Positions 1 to 6,618 of a DNA stretch of 6,618 bases are shown here, one piece after another. Origin of the DNA: Nitrospirota bacterium (lineage in GTDB: Bacteria; Nitrospirota; Nitrospiria; Nitrospirales; NS-4); contig VBON01000013.1 in NCBI GenBank assembly GCA_005877525.1, forward strand, positions 1 through 6,618, in the 5' to 3' direction. The notes beneath the pieces are model-generated. The model searched no databases. It was not told the DNA's origin and saw only the letters and a list, made by a program, of their open reading frames with translations. The translations under genes and the position numbers were made by a program. Each line of letters starts with the position of its first letter. Position 1 is the stretch's first letter.

Positions 1-361
1 CGAGCTTCTCCACCATGGTCTTGCCGGCCCGGGCCTTGGCATAATCCCGCAGCCATCGGAATGCCAGCGCAATGCGTCGAACCGGGCGGATCTCCACTGG
101 TACCTGGTAGGACGCGCCACCCACGCGGCGGGATTTCACTTCGACCATCGGCTTGACATTTTCCATCGCCGCCCGGAACACCTTCAAAGGGTCATCATTC
201 GTGCGAGTGCGGATCGCTTCGAAGGCTCCATAGCATATGCGTTCGGCCGTGCTCTTCTTGCCTTTCCGCATCAGCGAGTTTACAAACTTCCCAATCAGCT
301 TGTCGTGGAACCGCGGATCGGCCGCGGCCTCTCGCGGAGGAATACTGCGTCGCCGGGACAT
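1..361 (-). CDS. rpsG: 30S ribosomal protein S7, N-terminal 120 residues (cut by window edge)
   Basis: S7 is a primary 16S rRNA-binding protein. It nucleates folding of the 3' major domain, building the head of the 30S subunit, and lies near the E-site tRNA. The start ATG is at 361-359 (minus strand) and the frame stays open to base 2, giving 120 codons; S7 is usually about 156 residues or somewhat longer, so the C-terminal part is missing only because the window ends. Recognisable S7 segments are the basic N-terminus MSRRR, FVNSLMRKGKKSTAE at about residues 27-41, and the highly conserved VEVKSRRVGGASYQVPVE followed by IRPVRR at about 73-97. The start is chosen because MSRRR matches the family N-terminus and an AAGGGAG Shine-Dalgarno sits 9 nt upstream. 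It lies 54 nt after rpsL, the usual str-operon order, and is probably co-transcribed with it. In E. coli S7 also represses translation of its own operon; that is inferred, not shown, here. Confidence 0.97.
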   Translation of the reverse strand, partial: MSRRRSIPPREAAADPRFHDKLIGKFVNSLMRKGKKSTAERICYGAFEAIRTRTNDDPLKVFRAAMENVKPMVEVKSRRVGGASYQVPVEIRPVRRIALAFRWLRDYAKARAGKTMVEKL

Positions 362-370
362 GACTGATTA

Positions 371-377
371 CTCCCTT
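371..377 (-). promoter_or_regulatory. Shine-Dalgarno of rpsG
   Basis: AAGGGAG on the minus strand, with 9 nt between it and the ATG at 361. It supports the assigned rpsG start. It lies inside the 54-nt rpsL-rpsG gap (362-415), which holds no terminator and no promoter-like sequence that I can see. Confidence 0.75.
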
Positions 378-415
378 ACCTTGCTTGCCCGCCGTCGGAC
401 GTTCGCGCCCGATTA

Positions 416-799
416 CTAAGCTGCGCCTGCCTTGGCCCGCTTCGCCCCGTATTTCGACCGGCCCTGTCGTCGATTTTGCACTCCGACGGCGTCGAGAGCG
501 CCACGCACAAGATGATAGCGAACTCCGGGAAGATCCTTTACCCGGCCGCCTCTCACGAGCACGATCGAGTGCTCCTGAAGATTGTGGCCGACACCCGGAA
601 TATACGAGGTCACTTCCATTCCATTCGTCAAACGGACGCGGGCGACTTTGCGCAGCGCGGAATTTGGTTTCTTCGGGGTCGTCGTGTAGACGCGGATACA
701 GACGCCTCGCTTTTGAGGACATCCGGCCAAGGCCGGGCTCTTCGTCTTGAACTTTGAGAGCTTACGGCCTTTCGCGACCAGTTGATTAATTGTCGGCAT
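416..799 (-). CDS. rpsL: 30S ribosomal protein S12
   Basis: S12 sits at the decoding centre at the interface of the 30S subunit. It contacts 16S rRNA helices that monitor codon-anticodon pairing and so sets translational accuracy. The 127-residue protein is close to the usual 123-137. It starts MPTINQLV and contains CPQKRGVC at 27-34, the TTTPKKPNSALRK loop at 39-51, and GGRVKDLPGVRYH at 84-96. Lys43 and Lys88, the two positions most often changed in streptomycin-resistant mutants of E. coli, are both wild type, as is Pro91. Asp89 is the residue that RimO methylthiolates in E. coli. The short tail after SKYGAKR is basic and alanine-rich, which is normal variation. ATG has a GAGGAG Shine-Dalgarno 8 nt upstream, and the stop is TAG. 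It is preceded by its own strong promoter 109 nt or less after rpoC and followed by rpsG in the standard order. Confidence 0.99.
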   Translation of the reverse strand: MPTINQLVAKGRKLSKFKTKSPALAGCPQKRGVCIRVYTTTPKKPNSALRKVARVRLTNGMEVTSYIPGVGHNLQEHSIVLVRGGRVKDLPGVRYHLVRGALDAVGVQNRRQGRSKYGAKRAKAGAA

Positions 800-807
800 C
801 CGTCAAT

Positions 808-813
808 CTCCTC
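808..813 (-). promoter_or_regulatory. Shine-Dalgarno of rpsL
   Basis: GAGGAG on the minus strand with 8 nt before the ATG at 799. It confirms the MPTINQ start and excludes the in-frame or shadow starts further upstream. Confidence 0.85.
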
Positions 814-834
814 ACATACCTGCAAAACCGAAAA

Positions 835-863
835 ATCATATAGATTCACCGACAATTAGTCAA
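835..863 (-). promoter_or_regulatory. Sigma70-type promoter for rpsL-rpsG
   Basis: Reading the minus strand, the -35 box TTGACT (863-858) and the -10 box TATGAT (840-835) are separated by exactly 17 nt. Each differs from consensus at one position. Transcription would begin near base 828-829 (a G), giving a leader of about 29 nt that holds the GAGGAG ribosome-binding site. The stretch between -10 and the predicted start is TTTTCG, which is AT-rich; E. coli ribosomal promoters under stringent control usually have a GC-rich discriminator. The promoter lies entirely in the rpoC-rpsL gap. I see no good intrinsic terminator between the rpoC stop (909) and the -35 box: the only inverted repeats there have four-base-pair stems and no T tract. 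So rpsL may be served by both this promoter and read-through from rpoBC. The assignment is from sequence match only. Confidence 0.82.
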
Positions 864-908
864 GGACAAACCCCCGAAATCGGCTTTCTTTGGGAGTCTC
901 TCCTAAAA

Positions 909-3900
909 TCATGGCGCCGGTGTTTCGCCCACGAGGGCGGCAGCTGGTTCAGCTTCCGTTTCCCGCAAGGACTCCGCTTCCTTATCGATCATCACGAAGG
1001 TGTCCCGATAATCGGAGAGACCCGTGCCCGCGGGAATCAGCCGTCCGACAATGACATTTTCTTTGAGTCCCAGCAGGTTGTCGACCTTCCCATTGATCGC
1101 GGCCTCTGTCAGGACGCGCGTCGTCTCCTGGAACGACGCCGCCGAGATGAAGCTGTCGGTGGTCAGGGCGGCGCGGGTAATGCCGAGCAGCACCGGCTTC
1201 CCGACAGCCGGACGCCCGCCGGCGCCGGTCACTTTGTCGTTCTCATCTCCAAAAACAAACTTGTCCACCTGGCTTCCGGACAGGAATTCAGTATCGCCGG
1301 GTTCTTCAACCCGCACTTTGCGCAGCATCTGCCGCACGATAATCTCGATGTGCTTGTCGTTGATCGTGACCCCCTGCAGCCGATAGACCTCCTGGACTTC
1401 ATCGACCAGGTACTTCTGCAACTCCTTGGGCCCCTTGATATCCAGGATGTCGTGGGGATTCGCCGAGCCGTCCATGAGGGGCTCGCCTGCTTTGACCCAA
1501 TCACCCTCCTGCACATTGATGTGCTTCCCTTTCGGAATCAGGTATTCCTTTGCATCTCCCATGTCGTTTCGCACGATGATTTTCCGCATGCCCTTCACAT
1601 AGCCGCCATATTCCACAGTGCCGTCGATCTCGTTGATAATGGCATGTTCCTTTGGCTTTCGCGCCTCGAATAGTTCGGCGACGCGCGGCAGGCCGCCCGT
1701 GATGTCCTTGGTCTTCGTGGTTTCCCGTGGAATTTTAGCCAGGACGTCGCCGGCGAACATGATCTGGTTCTTTTCCACGAAGATGTGCGCGCCGACCGGC
1801 AGGATGTAGCGTGCCGCGGTCTTCCCGGACTCGTCCTTGATGGAAATGCGAGGACGATATGAGGCGCCGGGGTGATCGATGATCACTTTGCGAGAAAGCC
1901 CCGTCACCTCGTCGAGTTCCTCCCGCATCGTCACGCCTTCTTGGATATCCCCGAACGCGATCTTGCCGCCGACTTCCGTCAGGATCAACAAGGAATAGGG
2001 ATCCCATTCCACGATGCGCTGACCGATGCTGACAGACTCGCCGTTACGTACCTTGATCCTCGCGCCGTAGACCATGGGATACTTTTCGCGCTCGCGCCCC
2101 GATTCATCAATAACGGCAATCTTCCCATTCCGGCTCATGACCACCCAGTCGCCGTCCTTATTCTTCACGGCAATCGCATTGCTGGGCAGATCGGTGTTTT
2201 TCTTGGAATCAAAGGTCAGATACTGCACGGTTCCAGAATGTTTCGCCTCTAACGTCGTCTGCTCCACAACCTTGCTTGCCGTACCTCCGATATGAAAGGT
2301 GCGCATCGTAAGCTGCGTGCCGGGCTCTCCAATCGACTGCGCAGCAATGACGCCGACCGGCTCTCCGCGTTCCACTAACTTGCCACGAGCCAGGTCGCGT
2401 CCATAACACTTCACGCAGACGCCTCGGCGGGATTCGCAGGTCAGCACCGAGCGAATCTTTACCCGATCCAGGCCGGCCTCTACGACGGTGATCACGCGCT
2501 CCTCGGTGAACTCCTCATTAATCGCGACGATTAATTCGCCGGTCACCGGATCCCGCACATCATCGGCGGCGATACGCCCCAAAATGCGCTCGCCCATTTG
2601 CTGGATGATCTCGCCACCCTCGACCAGGGCGGTGACATAGATCCCGTCCGTGGTTCCGCAGTCCTCCTCGCTCACAATGACATCCTGGGCGATATCCACC
2701 AGTCGGCGTGTCAGATAGCCCGAGTTGGCGGTCTTGAGAGCGGTGTCGGCCAACCCTTTACGGGCACCGTGCGTCGAGATGAAGTATTGAAGCACTGTCA
2801 GCCCCTCCCGGAAGTTCGCGGTAATAGGGGTCTCGATGATGACGCCGGAGGGCTTGGCCATCAGCCCGCGCATTCCCCCCAACTGCCGGATCTGCTGCGA
2901 ACTACCCCGCGCGCCCGAATCGGCCATCATGAAAATCGGGTTGAAGCCGTGCTTGTCTCCGCCTTCGGCGCCCAGCTCCTTCATCATCTCGTTTGCCACC
3001 TGCTCGCCGACGTGCGCCCAGATATCGATCACCTTGTTATAGCGCTCGCCGTTCGTGATCAGGCCGTCGCCGTACTGTCGCTCAATTTCCAGTACCTCAT
3101 GCTGTGCTTTTTTGATGAGCTCGCCCTTCTTCGTCGGGATATGCATGTCGTCAATGGAGATCGAGATCCCCGCGCGGGTCGCGTAGAAATACCCGAGGTC
3201 CTTGATGCGGTCCAGCATCATGACGGTTTCGCGGTGCCCGGCCTTCCGGTAGCAAGTGTCAATGAGCTTGGTGATCTCCTTCTTCGTCATCACGAGATTC
3301 ACTGCCTCGAACGGCACGCCGCGGGGCAGCAATTCTCCGAAGATCACGCGACCCACGGTCGTGTACTGTTTCCAGCGTGCTGGATCTCGCAGGGTGTGTT
3401 CGTTCATGCCGGTTTCCCGGACGGGCGTGAGGCCGCGTACCTTGATACGCGCATGCTCGGAGACCTTGCCGGCGTCGTACGCCATTCGCACCTCATCCGA
3501 CGAACTGAAGATCTTTCCTTCCCCGAGGGCCCCGTGTTGCTCACGCGTCAGCCAGTAGCAGCCGAGCACCATATCTTGGGAGGGCACCGTAATCGGCTTG
3601 CCGCTGGCCGGCGACAGGATGTTGTTGATCGACATCATCAGCACCCGCGCTTCGATTTGCGCTTCTATCGAGAGCGGCACATGTACCGCCATCTGGTCGC
3701 CGTCGAAGTCAGCGTTAAACGCCGCGCAGACCAGAGGATGCAACCGGATCGCCTTCCCTTCAACCAGGATCGGATCGAAGGCTTGAATGCCGAGGCGGTG
3801 CAGCGTGGGCGCGCGATTCAGAAGGATCGGGTGTTCTTTAATCACTTCGTCCAGGACATCCCAGACTTCCGGCTTTTCGTTTTCGACCAGGCGTTTAGCA

Positions 3901-5087
3901 CTCTTGATAGTCGTCGCCGCCCCACGCTCTTCTAATTTATGGAAGATAAACGGCTTGAAGAGCTCGAGGGCCATCTTCTTCGGAAGCCCGCACTGATGAA
4001 GACGCAGTTCGGGACCCACCACGATCACCGTGCGGCCGGAATAATCCACCCGTTTGCCCAGGAGATTCTGCCGAAACCGGCCCTGCTTGCCCTTCAACAT
4101 ATCGCTGAGCGATTTCAACGGCCGCTTGTTGGGACCGCGAATCGCGCGCCCGCGCCGTCCATTGTCGAACAGCGCGTCCACCGCTTCCTGCAGCATGCGC
4201 ATTTCGTTCCGGATGATGACGCCCGGTGCCTTCAATTCCATTAAGCGCTTCAGGCGATTGTTCCGGTTGATGACCCGCCGATAGAGGTCGTTCAAATCGG
4301 AGGTCGCGAACCGGCCTCCATCTAAGGGCACGAGCGGCCGTAGCTCGGGCGGCAGCACCGGGATAACATCCATGATCATCCATTCGGGCTTGTTGCCCGA
4401 ACGTCGGAAGGCCTCGAGCACCTTCATGCGCTTCGTGTGCTTTTTCTTCTGTGCTAGCGAGTTCGTATCCTTCACCCTTTTGTGAAGCTCGATCCAGAGG
4501 GCCTCGAGATCGATCTTACGCAAGAGCTCACGAATCACCTCCGCGCCAATACCAGCCTTGAAGCCTGAAGGCTGCTCCTGAATGAGCGCTCGGAATCGTT
4601 CTTCGGAGATCAACTCCTTCTCTTTGAGATCGGTTGTCCCCGGCTCGAGAACCACATAGCTTTCAAAATAGAGAATGCGCTCAAGCTGCCGAAGACTCAT
4701 GTCCAGGAGCGTGCCGATGCGGCTCGGCAGGCCTTTCAAATACCAGATGTGGGCGACGGGCGCCGCCAGCTCGATGTGCCCCATGCGCTCGCGTCGCACC
4801 TTCGATTGAATCACTTCCACGCCGCACTTATCGCAGACAATGCCGCGGTGCTTCATCCGTTTGTACTTGCCGCAGTTGCACTCCCAGTCCTTCGTCGGAC
4901 CAAAGATTTTGGCGCAGAACAGGCCGTCCTTTTCAGGCTTGAATGACCGATAGTTAATGGTCTCCGGCTTCTTCACTTCTCCGTATGACCAGGAACGGAT
5001 CTTGTCCGGAGAGGCCAACCGGATGCGAATGGCATCAAACGACATGCCGTCTGGCTGCTTCTCAAACACTGTCGTGATTCCGTCCAA
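909..5087 (-). CDS. rpoC: DNA-directed RNA polymerase subunit beta'
   Basis: Beta' forms one pincer of the RNA polymerase clamp and holds the catalytic magnesium. The protein has 1392 residues (E. coli 1407) and is collinear with E. coli beta'. In order: zinc site 1, Cys70, Cys72, Cys85, Cys88; the clamp-helix coiled coil that binds sigma, about 259-313; the switch/active-site lead-in NLLGKRVDYSGRTV at 341-354; the catalytic motif NADFDGDQM at 458-466 with Asp460, Asp462 and Asp464; the bridge helix, about 764-800; zinc site 2, Cys810, Cys884, Cys891, Cys894; and the trigger loop with Met928, Arg929 and His932. The trigger loop is split by an insertion of about 180 residues (roughly 943-1125) resembling the E. 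coli SI3 module. The C-terminus has SFISAASFQETTRVL (1312-1326), then a short acidic, Ala/Pro-rich tail.

The start is TTG, chosen because GGAGGT stands 6 nt upstream and residues 1-16 match the family's N-terminal length. The first ATG is at codon 15, with no comparable ribosome-binding site. The stop is TGA. rpoB precedes it by 176 nt. Confidence 0.99.
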   Translation of the reverse strand: MDGITTVFEKQPDGMSFDAIRIRLASPDKIRSWSYGEVKKPETINYRSFKPEKDGLFCAKIFGPTKDWECNCGKYKRMKHRGIVCDKCGVEVIQSKVRRERMGHIELAAPVAHIWYLKGLPSRIGTLLDMSLRQLERILYFESYVVLEPGTTDLKEKELISEERFRALIQEQPSGFKAGIGAEVIRELLRKIDLEALWIELHKRVKDTNSLAQKKKHTKRMKVLEAFRRSGNKPEWMIMDVIPVLPPELRPLVPLDGGRFATSDLNDLYRRVINRNNRLKRLMELKAPGVIIRNEMRMLQEAVDALFDNGRRGRAIRGPNKRPLKSLSDMLKGKQGRFRQNLLGKRVDYSGRTVIVVGPELRLHQCGLPKKMALELFKPFIFHKLEERGAATTIKSAKRLVENEKPEVWDVLDEVIKEHPILLNRAPTLHRLGIQAFDPILVEGKAIRLHPLVCAAFNADFDGDQMAVHVPLSIEAQIEARVLMMSINNILSPASGKPITVPSQDMVLGCYWLTREQHGALGEGKIFSSSDEVRMAYDAGKVSEHARIKVRGLTPVRETGMNEHTLRDPARWKQYTTVGRVIFGELLPRGVPFEAVNLVMTKKEITKLIDTCYRKAGHRETVMMLDRIKDLGYFYATRAGISISIDDMHIPTKKGELIKKAQHEVLEIERQYGDGLITNGERYNKVIDIWAHVGEQVANEMMKELGAEGGDKHGFNPIFMMADSGARGSSQQIRQLGGMRGLMAKPSGVIIETPITANFREGLTVLQYFISTHGARKGLADTALKTANSGYLTRRLVDIAQDVIVSEEDCGTTDGIYVTALVEGGEIIQQMGERILGRIAADDVRDPVTGELIVAINEEFTEERVITVVEAGLDRVKIRSVLTCESRRGVCVKCYGRDLARGKLVERGEPVGVIAAQSIGEPGTQLTMRTFHIGGTASKVVEQTTLEAKHSGTVQYLTFDSKKNTDLPSNAIAVKNKDGDWVVMSRNGKIAVIDESGREREKYPMVYGARIKVRNGESVSIGQRIVEWDPYSLLILTEVGGKIAFGDIQEGVTMREELDEVTGLSRKVIIDHPGASYRPRISIKDESGKTAARYILPVGAHIFVEKNQIMFAGDVLAKIPRETTKTKDITGGLPRVAELFEARKPKEHAIINEIDGTVEYGGYVKGMRKIIVRNDMGDAKEYLIPKGKHINVQEGDWVKAGEPLMDGSANPHDILDIKGPKELQKYLVDEVQEVYRLQGVTINDKHIEIIVRQMLRKVRVEEPGDTEFLSGSQVDKFVFGDENDKVTGAGGRPAVGKPVLLGITRAALTTDSFISAASFQETTRVLTEAAINGKVDNLLGLKENVIVGRLIPAGTGLSDYRDTFVMIDKEAESLRETEAEPAAALVGETPAP

Positions 5088-5093
5088 TCTTCT

Positions 5094-5099
5094 ACCTCC
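5094..5099 (-). promoter_or_regulatory. Strong Shine-Dalgarno deciding the TTG start of rpoC
   Basis: GGAGGT on the minus strand, a near-perfect anti-16S match, ends 6 nt before TTG at 5087-5085. The next in-frame ATG (5045-5043, codon 15) has no such site, so TTG is the best start. The strong site may offset the weaker start codon and keep beta' output in line with beta; that last point is inference. Confidence 0.85.
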
Positions 5100-5107
5100 A
5101 TACAGAA

Positions 5108-5130
5108 CTTGTTCGACCCGGAGCGCCTAT
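5108..5130 (-). repeat. Imperfect direct repeat, copy nearer rpoC
   Basis: On the minus strand this copy reads ATAGGCGCTCCGGGTCGAACAAG. It matches 5176-5197 at 19 of 23 alignment columns, counting one 1-base gap. It lies just upstream of the rpoC ribosome-binding site. The shared core TCCGG(G)TCG also appears a third time at 5210-5217. No known function. Confidence 0.55.
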
Positions 5131-5159
5131 ATTATTTGCGCGACGGGATGTTTTCTTAA
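5131..5159 (-). promoter_or_regulatory. Weak promoter-like sequence upstream of rpoC
   Basis: Minus strand TTAAGA (5159-5154), 17 nt, AATAAT (5136-5131): four of six and five of six matches to the sigma70 consensus. This is the best promoter candidate in the rpoB-rpoC gap but could easily arise by chance in an AT-richer spacer. rpoC is normally transcribed from promoters far upstream of rpoB. Confidence 0.2.
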
Positions 5160-5163
5160 TTCT

Positions 5164-5176
5164 GCGTCTTCGACGC
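5164..5176 (-). other. Short hairpin in the rpoB-rpoC leader
   Basis: Perfect inverted repeat GCGTC-GAA-GACGC, five base pairs with a 3-nt loop. It is followed on the transcript by AGAATTAAGAAAAC, not a U tract, so it does not look like an intrinsic terminator. It could be an RNA-processing or stability element, or nothing. Confidence 0.35.
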
Positions 5177-5197
5177 TTGCTCGACCGGAAGGCCTAT
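5176..5197 (-). repeat. Imperfect direct repeat, copy nearer rpoB
   Basis: On the minus strand this copy reads ATAGGCCTTCCGGTCGAGCA plus AG. It is the partner of 5108-5130, about 68 nt away, in the same orientation. Part of it forms the 3' arm of the hairpin at 5185-5216, which the other copy does not have opposite it. Confidence 0.55.
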
Positions 5198-5216
5198 GAT
5201 TGACCAGGCCGACCGG
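5185..5216 (-). other. Interrupted hairpin in the rpoB-rpoC leader
   Basis: On the transcript CCGG pairs with CCGG and GGCCT pairs with AGGCC, separated by a symmetric 2x2 internal loop, with a 10-nt apical loop (GGTCAATCAT). That is nine base pairs, almost all G-C. No U tract follows, so termination is unlikely. A role as an RNase III type processing site or in setting rpoC expression is possible but is inference. Confidence 0.4.
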
Positions 5217-5263
5217 ATAAGTTCTCTTTCTCGAGCAATGCATGGTTTTAGATCTTCAGTCTC

Positions 5264-6618
<1,355 letters not shown>

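Noticed and set aside
195..722. 175-codon minus-strand frame overlapping rpsL and rpsG
   Set aside because: It is in a different frame across two clearly conserved ribosomal genes, has an Arg/Ser-rich low-information translation, and no ribosome-binding site of its own is evident.
864..908. Possible terminator after rpoC
   Set aside because: Only four-base-pair inverted repeats (for example GGAG-AGA-CTCC and CCGA-TT-TCGG) without a T tract; not enough to call an intrinsic terminator.
2598..3935. 445-codon open frame on the plus strand, opposite rpoC
   Set aside because: It lies wholly antisense to strongly conserved rpoC coding sequence, its translation shows no recognisable domain, and long antisense frames are common opposite GC-rich genes.
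3937..4383. 148-codon minus-strand frame inside rpoC
   Set aside because: Out-of-frame shadow of the clamp and active-site coding region of rpoC; Arg/Ala-rich translation with no family resemblance.
5127..5243. 38-codon open frame in the rpoB-rpoC gap (minus strand, MHCSRKRTYP...)
   Set aside because: No Shine-Dalgarno before its ATG, it overlaps the repeats and hairpins, and nothing in its composition suggests a real peptide. A leader peptide cannot be fully excluded.

Overview
The window is a conserved bacterial housekeeping region. All genes are on the minus strand, so transcription runs from the right edge to the left. In transcription order they are: the C-terminal third of rpoB (cut by the right edge), a 176-nt gap, complete rpoC, a 109-nt gap with a very good promoter, complete rpsL, a 54-nt gap, and the first 120 codons of rpsG (cut by the left edge). 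This joins the rpoBC transcription unit to the start of the str operon (rpsL-rpsG, usually followed by fusA and tuf). In E. coli the two units are far apart; many other phyla have them joined.

The genes supply core information-processing machinery. RpoB (beta) and RpoC (beta') form the catalytic cleft of RNA polymerase. RpsL (S12) is the decoding-centre protein of the 30S subunit, and RpsG (S7) starts assembly of the 30S head. All four open frames look intact and carry the expected catalytic or binding residues. There is no sign of frameshift, mobile DNA, CRISPR or horizontal transfer.

The organism is a bacterium with moderately high GC. RpoC has a large insertion in the trigger loop and RpoB has a coiled-coil-like insertion before the GDKMAGRHGNKG motif. 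Both are typical of Proteobacteria and several other Gram-negative-type phyla, and absent or different in Firmicutes and Actinobacteria. Joined rpoC-rpsL argues against gamma-Proteobacteria such as E. coli. Nitrospirota, Methylomirabilota (NC10) or a delta-proteobacterial lineage would fit, but I cannot settle this from sequence alone.

The non-coding parts hold most of what is not routine. The rpoC-rpsL gap has a near-consensus sigma70-type promoter (TTGACT, 17 nt, TATGAT) and no convincing terminator, so rpsL probably gets both read-through and its own transcription. The rpoB-rpoC gap carries an imperfect 22-23-nt direct repeat, two hairpins, a weak promoter-like sequence, and a strong Shine-Dalgarno in front of a TTG start for rpoC. 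I did not find a novel biological system; the rpoB-rpoC leader is the only part I would look at again.
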